This document shows positions 45,355-53,196 of a stretch of DNA of 64,000 nt, piece by piece (within the stretch, counting starts at the first letter, position 1; the number at the start of each line of letters is the position of its first letter). The notes under the pieces were generated by a model. It saw only the letters and a list, made by a program, of their open reading frames with translations. It ran no database searches and was not told the origin of the DNA. The DNA is from Rhodobacter sp. 24-YEA-8 (GTDB lineage Bacteria; Pseudomonadota; Alphaproteobacteria; Rhodobacterales; Rhodobacteraceae), in the NCBI RefSeq assembly GCF_900105075.1, contig NZ_FNSK01000001.1:1005001-1069000 (forward strand), written 5' to 3'. The translations under genes were made by a program, and so were the position numbers.

Positions 45355-46168
45355 TAGCCGCTCTTTCGTAAAGGGCTTGGACAAGTTGCATCAGGGAGGG
45401 GCCCTTAATGACGAGCAGCCGCAGGTTTGCCGCGTTCTTGTGCCCGGTCGCGTCGGTCTCCTCCAGCTTCGTTGTCGCGAGGACATCGATGTCCAACACT
45501 GCGGCTGCCCCGTTGATGCGACGGAAGGGCCGCTCGGTTTCGTTCTGGAATCGCTGGACGGCCTCAACCTGCGCGGTCTCCCCGCGCACCAGAAGGCGCT
45601 GCTTCATCGCATTCAGCGTCATGGCTTCGCGAAGGTGGTCCTTCATCGAGTCCGTGACCGCGTCTTGAAGCCGATTGTTTTTTGTCGCTGACAACCCGGA
45701 CTTTGACTCGAAGATGTAGAGCTCGTCGTTCGCGTTTTCGCCTTGGTTATTCACAAACTTGAAGCCGACGATATCGCAGCCCTTGGTGGAGTCCTGTCGA
45801 TTCCAGCGATCCTGATACCGTAGCTCCCGAGGGCACCAATATCCCAATATGAACTCGATAAAGTCGGCGACCAGTATCTCGCTAAAGTCACCTGACCGAA
45901 GGCTTGGGCCGGGTGCCACCTTCACATCGGGAAACAATATCGTGTTTAGAAACTCGGCTTTGCTCTTGCCGGTGCCGTCCACGAGAGCCGGAAGATCAGC
46001 GTCAGCGCAGTAATGATGTCGGAAATGTGCCGCCCACGCCGACAGAACGGCTTGGTCGTCAACGGGATCGAGTTCCCAGATTTGGATTTCTTTCCCGCAT
46101 GCCGTCTGTTGACGTTCACCCGTGTCCTTGATCCAACCAATGTGCGGCGGCGCAGCCACTTCCTTCAA
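45344..46168 (-). CDS. hamA: Hachiman defence protein HamA (DUF1837 nuclease)
   Basis: 274 residues. The DUF1837 core is visible from residue ~90: GDFSEILVADFIEFILGYWC (Glu97), KGCDIVGFKFV (Asp132) and ELYIFESKSGLS (Glu154-x-Lys156), a PD-(D/E)xK-type nuclease site. HamA is held inactive by HamB and degrades DNA when released; this comes from the known system. The gene comes first and overlaps hamB, the normal operon order. Upstream (46169-46290) is AT-rich and probably holds the promoter. Confidence 0.87.
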   Translation of the reverse strand: MKEVAAPPHIGWIKDTGERQQTACGKEIQIWELDPVDDQAVLSAWAAHFRHHYCADADLPALVDGTGKSKAEFLNTILFPDVKVAPGPSLRSGDFSEILVADFIEFILGYWCPRELRYQDRWNRQDSTKGCDIVGFKFVNNQGENANDELYIFESKSGLSATKNNRLQDAVTDSMKDHLREAMTLNAMKQRLLVRGETAQVEAVQRFQNETERPFRRINGAAAVLDIDVLATTKLEETDATGHKNAANLRLLVIKGPSLMQLVQALYERAANEA

Positions 46169-46734
46169 ACCTCAAATCTAGATGCCGTATCATGGCCAGA
46201 TATTATACAGCAGCTCCGTGGCTGACTAGGATGGAATAGATAGAACAGACAATAGAATTGCGTCGGAATTTTAGATTTATATCCGGATATACTCACGTTG
46301 GCCGAGGCGCTTCAGTCGCGCGCGGCGTTGGTACGGATGTGCGGCCTAATTCGCTGGCATCGCGCCACACCTCGATCAGAGCCTTGTCGGTCGAGCGCCC
46401 AACATGCTCCAGGCAGTGGAAAGCGAACTGACGATGGTGCTTGGCGAGGGCGCGGCCGCCCTCATGCTTGAAAATCGCCTGCGGTGCATGGTTCGGGCCG
46501 ATACGGCCAATGCCGGCGAACGCAGTGAACACCCCGGCAGTTTAAGCGCTCGGGAAATTTCCCTGAACAAGCGTCTGCTTTTGGAAAGCGTATCAGCGAT
46601 GCTGGCTGTCCGGACTTGGGGTGCATTCCTGCCGAAGTTCGACGGCCAACTGAACGACAGCTTTTCCAGCTTGGGCGGCCAGAAGCGGACTAGCAGCAAG
46701 CCACCCCATAGGTGCCATTCGCTCGTTCCTAAAT
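46169..46734. other. Stretch upstream of hamA without a confident gene
   Basis: 566 bp. The first ~120 bp are AT-rich (likely hamA promoter). From 46293 on, a minus frame (HEGGRALAKHHRQFAFHCLE, LIEVWRDASELGRTSV) and a plus frame (VLGEGAAALMLENRLRCMVR) are open opposite each other; neither has a ribosome binding site and neither could be assigned. They could be debris of the recombinase element. Confidence 0.4.
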
Positions 46735-46930
46735 TTAGAGGGCTATAGCGTAGACATAGTTCTCATCATCACCCGGCGCGGCGCGCCATTTCAGAACAGA
46801 ACTATGAACGCCGAACGCCGCCGTTTCTACGCTTGAAGCGGCGACCAGCGTTCGCAGCAATTCCGACTTCGATCCTATGATGTGAACCTCGTCGTCGGCG
46901 ACCTCGACGCGCTGCGCTAGGGCATGAGGG
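46735..46930 (-). pseudogene. Serine recombinase-like gene, C-terminal remnant
   Basis: The minus frame gives LAQRVEVADDEVHIIGSKSE, LLRTLVAASSVETAAFGVHS, SVLKWRAAPGDDENYVYAIA and a final L before the stop. The V(E)V..DEVHIIGSK pattern recalls the C-terminal end of large serine recombinases in Rhodobacterales. Everything N-terminal is missing. It lies on the far side of the Hachiman pair from the three remnants at 41425-41806, whose ends match it. Confidence 0.55.
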
Positions 46931-47079
46931 TGCCGCTCCCGCCTGTTCGCATTGCCCCGACCAGTCAGGGAACCCCGGGGCAGCGCTTCGGCACCAGGTT
47001 GAGCCCTGCCGACATGCACAGTGTGCCCGCTCTGACCTTCTCCCGATATTCGTGAAATCCCGTAGCGCAGGAGGCGCTT

Positions 47080-47331
47080 TTGACTGATCCATCATCCGGC
47101 CTTTGGGCTGTGATCAAAGCTGACTGGGTACAAATCAGCGCCGCAGTGGCCCTCATCGTCTGGCTGGTGCGCGGTGAGGCTCAGACCAAGGCCAATGGCG
47201 CAGAGATCCGGCGCCTGTGGCGGCAGCGCGACGAGGACCTGCGCGTCCATAAAGAGGCCAGAGATACCACCAACGGCATGCTTGATGAAGTTCGTCGCGA
47301 CATCAAGACGCTGCTCTCGAGGCGGGACTGA
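47080..47331 (+). CDS. Small phage membrane protein (lysis region)
   Basis: 83 residues from a TTG with GCAGGAGG upstream. One membrane segment (WVQISAAVALIVWLV) is followed by a charged helical tail (AEIRRLWRQRDEDLRVHKEA, MLDEVRRDIKTLLSRRD), a plan seen in phage lysis accessory proteins. Its 3' end runs into the 81-bp repeat shared with 38568-38648. Confidence 0.6.
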   Translation: MTDPSSGLWAVIKADWVQISAAVALIVWLVRGEAQTKANGAEIRRLWRQRDEDLRVHKEARDTTNGMLDEVRRDIKTLLSRRD

Positions 47332-47408
47332 TCGCCGTCCTGTCCTAACTGGGCCCGCGTGGTGCCGGAGCGATGGTGGAGCGGTGGGCCATCCGGAAGG
47401 GGTGACGC
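47328..47408 (+). repeat. 81-bp phage-derived repeat, copy 2
   Basis: Related to 38568-38648. It is followed at once by the repeat end TTAGCGGTCATTCG (47417-47430) and cassette E. Confidence 0.75.
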
Positions 47409-47423
47409 GAAGAGCCTTAGCGG

Positions 47424-47624
47424 TCATTCGGTGCTGTTCGGTGAGGGCTCTTCGTACATATTGGTTAGAAGCCACTTGCCGCCGCGATCCAGGCAAGCAT
47501 CCTGCGCATTCAGAAGATACAAATGCCAGACTCCGACTGCCGCAAGGGTATAGATGACCCTCGCATCACCTGAAGCGCAAGAGCCGTTTGCGGTCAGTCG
47601 GAAATACATGGTATCAGACAGCAT
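47424..47624 (-). CDS. Small hypothetical protein in cassette E (uncertain)
   Basis: 66 residues, MLSDTMYFRLTANGSCASGD, then a hydrophobic LAAVGVWHLYLL and ACLDRGGKWLLTNMYEEPSP. The TGA stop lies in the repeat end exactly as for cassettes A and D, which favours a real gene. Against it, the N-terminal codons overlap the divergent acetyltransferase start and the ribosome binding site is weak. Confidence 0.35.
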   Translation of the reverse strand: MLSDTMYFRLTANGSCASGDARVIYTLAAVGVWHLYLLNAQDACLDRGGKWLLTNMYEEPSPNSTE

Positions 47625-48066
47625 GCTTATTTTCAGACCTTCAACAGATCAGGACTTGCCGCGCGTCATGGAGATTTGGCGCCGGTCTGTCGACGCCACC
47701 CATCACTTTCTTGCGCCCCTAGACAGACGGGCAATTGAGGCCGAAGTTCTGGAGTTATTTCCAAAGTTGAGCCTGGTGCTTGCTGCGGATGCAACGGGGA
47801 TGCCGCAAGGCTTTATGTTTCTGCATGCGGGGCATCTGGAGGCCCTGTTTGTCGATCCGGATCAACATGGCAATGGGGTTGGCAGAGCTTTGATTTCACG
47901 AGCAGTCGCGGCACACTCTGAACTGACGACCGATGTGAACGAGCAAAATACAGAGGCGCTCGGGTTCTACGAGCATATCGGATTCGTCCGCACGGGACGA
48001 TCTTCCCATGATGGGCAAGGAAGACCTTACCCCCTTATTCACCTGCGATATCAGTCGCACATGTGA
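47608..48066 (+). CDS. GNAT family N-acetyltransferase (YjaB-like), cassette E
   Basis: About 152 residues. LIFRPSTDQDLPRVMEIWRR, then SVDATHHFLAPLDRRAIEAE, the acetyl-CoA loop FVDPDQHGNGVGRALI, DVNEQNTEALGFYEHIGFV and GQGRPYPLIHLRY match the YjaB-type acetyltransferases. Substrate unknown. Starts at 47608 or 47623 are both possible. It is followed after 11 bp by the full repeat R3 and preceded by the TTAGCGGTCATTCG repeat end, so it sits alone in a cassette-like module. Confidence 0.85.
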   Translation: MVSDSMLIFRPSTDQDLPRVMEIWRRSVDATHHFLAPLDRRAIEAEVLELFPKLSLVLAADATGMPQGFMFLHAGHLEALFVDPDQHGNGVGRALISRAVAAHSELTTDVNEQNTEALGFYEHIGFVRTGRSSHDGQGRPYPLIHLRYQSHM

Positions 48067-48077
48067 GCGTCCGCTCC

Positions 48078-48154
48078 GTCCCGCATAGCTGCCACCTGCG
48101 CTCCGGTCCAGCACGACTGACCAGGGCCGCTGCCCGGATCGACGCTTTGAGCCC
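48078..48154 (+). repeat. 77-bp cassette-boundary repeat, copy R3
   Basis: 76 of 77 positions match R1, 17 kb away. It is followed by ATTGCGGTCATTGGCAG and ~230 bp without a gene up to the IS66-like genes. Confidence 0.9.
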
Positions 48155-48478
48155 ATTGCGGTCATTGGCAGTTGAGCGCAGCTTTGACCATCAGCGCTTA
48201 GCCGATAGTAGGTGTCGGCAACTTCTGAGGTCATTCTATGTCAAATTTTCTGATGAAATCCACAAGTCCGGGTTCCTCACTATGTTTCTCAAACCTGTCC
48301 CAAGACTATTTTGACGTAAGCGAAGCATCGAGTGTCTCTGACGCTCATTGAACATTTGTTGCAGCCTATGATGGTCCACTGAGGAACCACATATGGCCGA
48401 AATCCAACCGACCCCCGACGTAAGCGCTTCAGGGCAGCCGCTACCCCATACAACCGTCATTCACGGTGGTGTCGGGGG

Positions 48479-48829
48479 ATGATTAACAGCCTTGGCAACG
48501 TCAAAATTTACGTCTCGACGCAGCCCATCGACTTCCGCAAAGGCATCGATGGCCTACAGTCGCTGGTCGTTTCACAGATGCGTCTGAAGCCTTTCAGCGG
48601 GGCGATCTTCATTTTCAGATCACGTCGAGCAGACCGTTTAAAGATGGTATTCTGGGATGGCTCAGGTGTTGTTCTAGTCCTCAAGAGGCTGGAGGATCGT
48701 GCTTTTACATGGCCCACGGCGACAACGGATGCATTGAGCATTTCGACCAGTCAGTTTCAGGCACTGTTTGAGGGCCTCGACTGGCGCCGCGTTGTTCCGC
48801 TCCACACCCATACTCCTTCGGGGTTATGA
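48479..48829 (+). CDS. tnpB: IS66-family accessory protein TnpB
   Basis: 116 residues, normal length. INSLGNVKIYVSTQPIDFRK, GIDGLQSLVV, GAIFIFRSRRADRLKMVFWD and RLEDRAFTWPTATTDALSIS match IS66 OrfB (TnpB). A 29-codon reading frame at 48393-48482 (MAEIQPTPDVSASG) with GAGGAA upstream overlaps its start (ATGA) and may couple translation. GTAAGCGCTTCAGGGC at 48420 resembles an IS66 end but lies inside that frame. No tnpC follows. Confidence 0.8.
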   Translation: MINSLGNVKIYVSTQPIDFRKGIDGLQSLVVSQMRLKPFSGAIFIFRSRRADRLKMVFWDGSGVVLVLKRLEDRAFTWPTATTDALSISTSQFQALFEGLDWRRVVPLHTHTPSGL

Positions 48830-49254
48830 CAATCATGCGCCAAGAGAAACTGACCCGCCCCGCTCCCGAATTTGGGATCATTAGCATTTTTGACCTCCTA
48901 TACGGTCTCGGCGTTCCTAGAGGTTCCTCTGAATCTGCCGAAGTTTACGCGTTGGAGGATGGATCTGAAATGAAGCCTCCTCCGGAAGGTTCCGGAGTAA
49001 GTAATTCAAAAATCTTCAAATATGACGATAAGTCAAACTGCGACTGTGACGACCTTCTAGCACCAATTTTGTCATCAGATTCGCCATATGTGCTCCCACC
49101 GAGAGATGATAAAACTGTCTCCGATTACTTGCAACACTCCTTCTCCGCTGAAAGTCAACCATGCCGACTGAAAATGACGACATCGCAGCGCAAGCCCATA
49201 AAATATGGGGGATTCCTGTTCGGATCGATACCGCTGGACGCCGCAGATGGCTGA
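48826..49254 (+). CDS. Hypothetical protein, AT-rich, between IS66-like genes
   Basis: 142 residues, overlapping tnpB by 4 bp (ATGA). IISIFDLLYGLGVPRGSSES then acidic sequence (KYDDKSNCDCDDLLAPILSS). Codon use is clearly AT-richer than the window average. Its last ~30 codons overlap the next gene in another frame, so the true end may be earlier. Not recognised; it may be an unusual passenger of the element. Confidence 0.45.
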   Translation: MTIMRQEKLTRPAPEFGIISIFDLLYGLGVPRGSSESAEVYALEDGSEMKPPPEGSGVSNSKIFKYDDKSNCDCDDLLAPILSSDSPYVLPPRDDKTVSDYLQHSFSAESQPCRLKMTTSQRKPIKYGGFLFGSIPLDAADG

Positions 49255-49610
49255 AAGAAGTCAAGGCAGAGGCCGCCAGAAAAGTCGCTGCTGGCGCGAC
49301 GATTGCCAACTTGGCTCGGGAGATCGGCATCGATGACTGCACGCTGGGAAAGTGGGTCCGCAAAGAAAATCCCATCAAAACAGGCGCGCCAAGATTTGTC
49401 GAGATTAAGGCGCCAGAAGTCAGATTCGATACGAAAGGAATTTGGGATCCTCGCGATGTGCGGCGACCGGTTGATACTCAAAAATTGAGTCAGGTGGATG
49501 ATTTTTATGAATGCACTTTGCAAATCAGAGATGCGACACTGAGATTTGATGCATCCATGCCAATCGAGATGTTATCGAATATAATACGGGCTATTTCTTC
49601 GTCCGATTGA
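49161..49610 (+). CDS. tnpA: IS66-like TnpA (OrfA) transposase accessory protein
   Basis: 149 residues. An HTH region (WLKEVKAEAARKVAAGATIA, NLAREIGIDDCTLGKWVRKE) and a C-terminal piece (CTLQIRDATLRFDASMPIEM, LSNIIRAISS) follow the OrfA plan of IS66 elements. In IS66 the order is tnpA, tnpB, tnpC; here the tnpA-like gene follows tnpB and tnpC is absent, so this is a rearranged or atypical element. AT-rich noncoding sequence follows (49611-49772). Confidence 0.65.
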   Translation: MPTENDDIAAQAHKIWGIPVRIDTAGRRRWLKEVKAEAARKVAAGATIANLAREIGIDDCTLGKWVRKENPIKTGAPRFVEIKAPEVRFDTKGIWDPRDVRRPVDTQKLSQVDDFYECTLQIRDATLRFDASMPIEMLSNIIRAISSSD

Positions 49611-49772
49611 CATATCGATAAATGCTGATCGTAATCTGATATATGTGAGTAGTCCTGCTGAAAAATTCTGGGCGCGGGATCTCAATCCGGAAAATCAGAA
49701 AATTCATAATTCTATATCCGAGGGAGTAATTTCTCTTCGGCCCTAAAACCATGACATAAGGCTAACCTTGCC

Positions 49773-50435
49773 ATGCCCAAAATACCCATGCTCGGGGTCA
49801 GACTCTTCGATCCGGACGATAATCGCTTCAAGCTGACACGCCGCTTCATGGCCCATCTCGTCCGCCTGCGTCAGGCCACGGTCGAGGCGGCGAAGTCGCT
49901 CAGCATGACGGAGCTCGATGAGCTGGTCAAAAAGCTCCCCGATCATGAGGTCGACAGGATTGACCGCCGTGTTGGCCTGATCCTGGCGGCCCGGGCAAAG
50001 CTGCCGGGCGCGGGCCATCTGAAGACGGAGGATCGCAACGCGCTGCGAGCGCTGGCCGACGGCGCGGAGCTGATCGCCATCCCCAGTGAGCATCGCGCGG
50101 ATGAGATCGCCGCCGAACTCCATACGGATATGCCCTGGATGGGTCCGGCCAATGAACTCGCCTGGCATGCCATGCGCCGTTCCGTCCGCGAGGGCTGGAA
50201 GGGTTTCCGGCTGCCGCCAATGCTGCTCGACGGGCCGCCCGGCATCGGCAAAAGTCACTGGGCCCGCAAGCTCGGCGAGCTGCTTACGGCGCCGGTCATG
50301 GTGCTGGAAGCGGGCAGCGAGGGGGCCAGTTTCGGGCTGGTGGGCAGCCAACGCGGCTGGAGCGGCGCGGAGCCGGGACGGCTCATCAGAACGATCCTGC
50401 GCACCGGGGTCGCCAAGCCGAATACGGATATGTGA
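49773..50435 (+). pseudogene. AAA-family ATPase, 3' truncated
   Basis: 220 codons. MPKIPMLGVRLFDPDDNRFK opens the protein, and the Walker A motif LLDGPPGIGKSHWARKLGEL is near residue 155. After LIRTILRTGVAKP the sequence switches at about 50420 into the opposite-strand Cap5 remnant and ends NTDM. Walker B, sensor motifs and the rest of the AAA module are missing. What it powered cannot be inferred. Confidence 0.7.
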
Positions 50436-50989
50436 CGATACTGGCCGCTATTGATGCGACCCTTCATCCTCTCCTGAAAGAACCGCACCAGATCGTCTGG
50501 CTCAACGGCCCAGAACAGGTCTCCATCGTCTTGCTGACCGCCAATGCCAAGCTTCAGATCTATAGGGTCGAAGCTTGCCGGCGTCCGGCCAATTGCCTGC
50601 ATGGCTGCGATACACATGTCGACAGGAATGGCTGTCTCATTGGCAGCAATCTGGTTCGTAAACCGCAAAATGTGAGACTGGCTGGCGGGGCGCAGGCCCA
50701 CGGAGCGCGAAATCCAGTCCTCGTGTTCGGCCTTCTTCCGGCGCAACACCTCCACCGGATGCTTGTCACTTTCGTCGCGATCAATCACACGGTGACAGCC
50801 ATCGCAGAGCAACATGACATTATCCGGGTCCTTGGCCAAGGCCTTGGACAGCTCAGCGTTTCCCCGGGGCCCGTCCTCGCTCGAGCCAATGATGTGCGCG
50901 ATGTATCCCTTATTTGCGGTGCGGTTGGGGTGGTCTGACTGTAAAGGTTGCAAATCGTCAGGCCCTCTTGTTGCGCCAAGCCATTTCAC
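50420..50989 (-). pseudogene. Cap5-like CBASS effector (HNH endonuclease-SAVED), truncated at both ends
   Basis: The minus frame gives ANKGYIAHIIGSSEDGPRGN, PDNVMLLCDGCHRVIDRDES, KHPVEVLRRKKAEHEDWI (an HNH domain), then SHILRFTNQIAANETAIPVD, PIDLKLG, DLFWAVEPDDLVRFFQERMK and QYRHISVFGLA, the first half of a SAVED domain. In CBASS, SAVED binds cyclic oligonucleotides and switches on the HNH nuclease. The zinc-knuckle cysteines at the N-terminus and the second half of SAVED are gone, so it cannot work. No cyclase or Cap2/Cap3 gene is nearby. Confidence 0.75.
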
Positions 50990-51453
50990 ACCCGTCAGGG
51001 AAAGGGGGAGTGATGGGATGAAATGAAAAAAGCCGCCATCGCGACATGCGCAAGGGCGGCTCTCTCTTCAATCAATACTACTGGAACTCAATCACTCGTA
51101 ACCAGAGGTAATGAGGCATTTCTACTCCGCCCGGTGGGAGAGGCGAAGATGGCATCATTGCGTAGGCAATTCTGCCCTGGCGCGAGAAACGGGGCGCCCC
51201 ATTCCCTGAGCGCCCCGGTCGGACAGGGAGGGCGGCTGGCCGAGGGAGATTGCGGTCGCCACAATTGCCAACCGATTGCGACGCAAATGGTTCCCGGTGC
51301 TGGTATCGGAAAAAAGCCGGGACGCACATAGGCGACCCGGCAGTCATACAGGCAGATCAACAGACAGGTCACGGGACAGTGTGACGGTCTGATAAGACAA
51401 CGTGTAGTGGGCTGTTTGGTTCCCGCATCAACCCGTTGTGATCAGGGGGCGGT
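50990..51453. other. Stretch without a confident gene
   Basis: 464 bp. The minus strand has a short frame ending in PHYLWLRVIEFQ (stop near 51078) just before a terminator, which looks like the 3' end of a lost phage gene. Nothing else is supportable. Confidence 0.4.
51024..51063 (-). terminator. Hairpin terminator (minus strand)
   Basis: AGCCGCC (51031-51037) pairs with GGCGGCT (51055-51061); on the minus strand the stem is followed by TTTTTTCATTTC. Confidence 0.7.
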
Positions 51454-51783
51454 ATGAGCAGAATGGCACCAGAGGAAATCAGGCTCCGGGACGAAGCGAT
51501 GTCGGCTGGCGGGGTTGTGCGCCCGCGCTCGCGCCAGGCGAAGGCCGCACCGCCAGTTATCAGCTCGGAAATCATCCTCCAGCCAAGGCTGTCCGCAAAC
51601 GCCCCATCAGCCGATCTGCCCCAGGCTGACATCTGCAGCATGTCGATCCAGCGCGTGCTGGAATGGGCATTTGGCAGAGAACACGCCGGCCTTGAGTTTG
51701 ACGAGACGGGTGAAACCTCCGGCAGTCAGCGCATGCGTATCGAAGGCATCTGGCTGATGATGCAGCACGGCGCTATCGGCTGA
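51454..51783 (+). CDS. Phage-type hypothetical protein
   Basis: 109 residues. SRMAPEEIRLRDEAMSAGGV, then ICSMSIQRVLEWAFGREHAG, LEFDE and MRIEGIWLMMQHGAIG. The QRVLEWAFG core and the closing WLMMQ.G.(L/I)G recall small phage or gene-transfer-agent-region proteins in Rhodobacterales, but I cannot name a family. GGGGGCGG lies before the ATG; a second ATG three codons in is possible. Confidence 0.55.
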   Translation: MSRMAPEEIRLRDEAMSAGGVVRPRSRQAKAAPPVISSEIILQPRLSANAPSADLPQADICSMSIQRVLEWAFGREHAGLEFDETGETSGSQRMRIEGIWLMMQHGAIG

Positions 51784-52358
51784 GAAAGTGACTGCGCAGG
51801 GCGGTCGGATCCGGCCAGGGACGATCAGATCATCGCCTCGAGGGGGGCAAGCCTGCCGGTCAGCCATGGCGGGTGGCAGATGGCGGTGTTCGTCGCCCAG
51901 CATGCCCGCGCCGGGATCACGCCTGGCTGGATGCAGGATGCGCGGCCGACGATCCAGCCTTGCGGGGGGGGGCACTCCACATGGGGAGCTGGCAGTGACG
52001 GAAGAGGCGCATCATCTCGGCGCACAGGGCTGTGCCCATACAGAAGTGCATCGGCCGCAAGGGCAGGGTGCATGAGGAGCCGGTTCTGAATTGTCCTGTG
52101 GTCATGACCCCGTCCAGATCACAGATCACAGATCGCCGCAGCGCAGCGCCGCTATCTCGCATGGTATGGCGCACTGCTCTGGATCAGGGCGGAGCTGGAT
52201 GGCCTCGCTATTCTCGCGGGGATCGATCTCATCCTGGATATGCCCCCATCTGTAGCTCAGGAACGCAAGACAGAGCTTTCGAAACTCTGGCCCACTTGAT
52301 ACTTTTGCCCGTAGAATAATCGCGCCCGGAGGAGAGATCCCGCCGGGCGCTTTGCGTT
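51784..52358. other. Phage debris and a terminator
   Basis: 575 bp. At 52110-52299 the + strand reads AAAQRRYLAWYGALLWIRAE then LDLILD-like DLILDMPPSVAQERKTELSK before a stop, a start-less C-terminal fragment. A hairpin at 52322-52350 (GCGCCCGG with CCGGGCGC, then TTTGCGTTT) would end it. The rest shows no coding pattern. Confidence 0.4.
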
Positions 52359-52360
52359 TC
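52322..52360 (+). terminator. Hairpin terminator
   Basis: GCGCCCGG (52322-52329) pairs with CCGGGCGC (52343-52350), followed by TTTGCGTTT, after the phage gene fragment ending at 52299. Confidence 0.6.
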
Positions 52361-52532
52361 AGCCGCGATGGCCGTTCTCACGATTTGCCCCGCCCGCATT
52401 GGGCTCATTGGTTCTGGGCGCTTTGTTCGGGTTAAACGGCTGGGCAGCGTTACCCATCTTTTGCTTCTGCGCCTCTTCCTCGACGTTGAACTTCGTGTTC
52501 TCAGCTTCTTTGTCGAAATCGGGTTTGGTCAT
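52359..52532 (-). CDS. Small hydrophilic protein, 57 residues
   Basis: MTKPDFDKEAENTKFNVEEE, then KQKMGNAAQPFNPNKAPRTN and a Gly/Asn-rich end. Start supported by a near-perfect AGGAGG at the right distance. It is highly charged and probably disordered. It is one of five short minus-strand genes in 1.3 kb. Function unknown. Confidence 0.65.
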   Translation of the reverse strand: MTKPDFDKEAENTKFNVEEEAQKQKMGNAAQPFNPNKAPRTNEPNAGGANRENGHRG

Positions 52533-52669
52533 AGCTTCCTCCTATTGCTGAGAGATCAACTGTCTCGCTCCGCCAGGGGTTCCGCTTTCGCTGATCACGT
52601 TTTCACTGATTGGGTAATTGGGGAAGGTGGGTAACTCTGCCCGGCACGATCCGCGCGGGGCAGAACATA

Positions 52670-52840
52670 TCAACCACCGGTTGCCTCTGCCGCAACGCTC
52701 GCCGCGCCGGTTGCGACGGCATGACTCACTGCACCCTTACTCGCGGTCTTTGAACCGGTATTCGCAGTATCGGCGTCCTTCTCAGCTGTGCCGCATGCTG
52801 CAAAGGTGGCCAGAAGCGTGTCGGCGAACAGGGATTTCAT
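52670..52840 (-). CDS. Small lipoprotein, 56 residues
   Basis: MKSLFADTLLATFAACGTAE has a short signal peptide with a lipobox (TFAAC, Cys at residue 16); the mature part is Ala/Thr/Ser-rich (DTANTGSKTASKGAVSHAVA). This is the plan of entericidin-like or other tiny lipoproteins. No clear ribosome binding site, so the start is less sure. Confidence 0.5.
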   Translation of the reverse strand: MKSLFADTLLATFAACGTAEKDADTANTGSKTASKGAVSHAVATGAASVAAEATGG

Positions 52841-52940
52841 TTTTGATTCTGGTGGTTTGGCTGGGATCGCCACTGCGCGCGCGAAGGCGAAGCTATGAGC
52901 CTGCGAGAAACACCCCCGGCTTGCCGAGGGCGCCTGGCTT

Positions 52941-53156
52941 TTAAGGAAGTGAAACCGGCGGTGGGGAAATGATGTTGCCATTCTCCCGATGATACAGACC
53001 CTGCACCCGCGACACTGGCTCGCAGTTCCCGAGAACGAACCTTTCCTCAACAACTTCGTTCGCCCCGTCCTTCAACACCTGATGGAAAACGCGAGTTAAA
53101 TCGCCATTCTCATCACGGCAGGCGAGCTTATGCGCTGTCGTCCATTTCTGACCCAT
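52941..53156 (-). CDS. Small hypothetical protein, 71 residues
   Basis: AAGGAGGT lies 5 bp before the ATG. MGQKWTTAHKLACRDENGDL, FHQVLKDGANEVVEERFVLG, NCEPVSRVQGLYHRENGNII. Two cysteines, soluble. The pattern suggests a small modified-phage or stress protein, but no family is recognised. Confidence 0.65.
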   Translation of the reverse strand: MGQKWTTAHKLACRDENGDLTRVFHQVLKDGANEVVEERFVLGNCEPVSRVQGLYHRENGNIISPPPVSLP

Positions 53157-53196
53157 CGCGACCTCCTCCTTCTGTTGTGCGGTGATCGAAGAGGAA

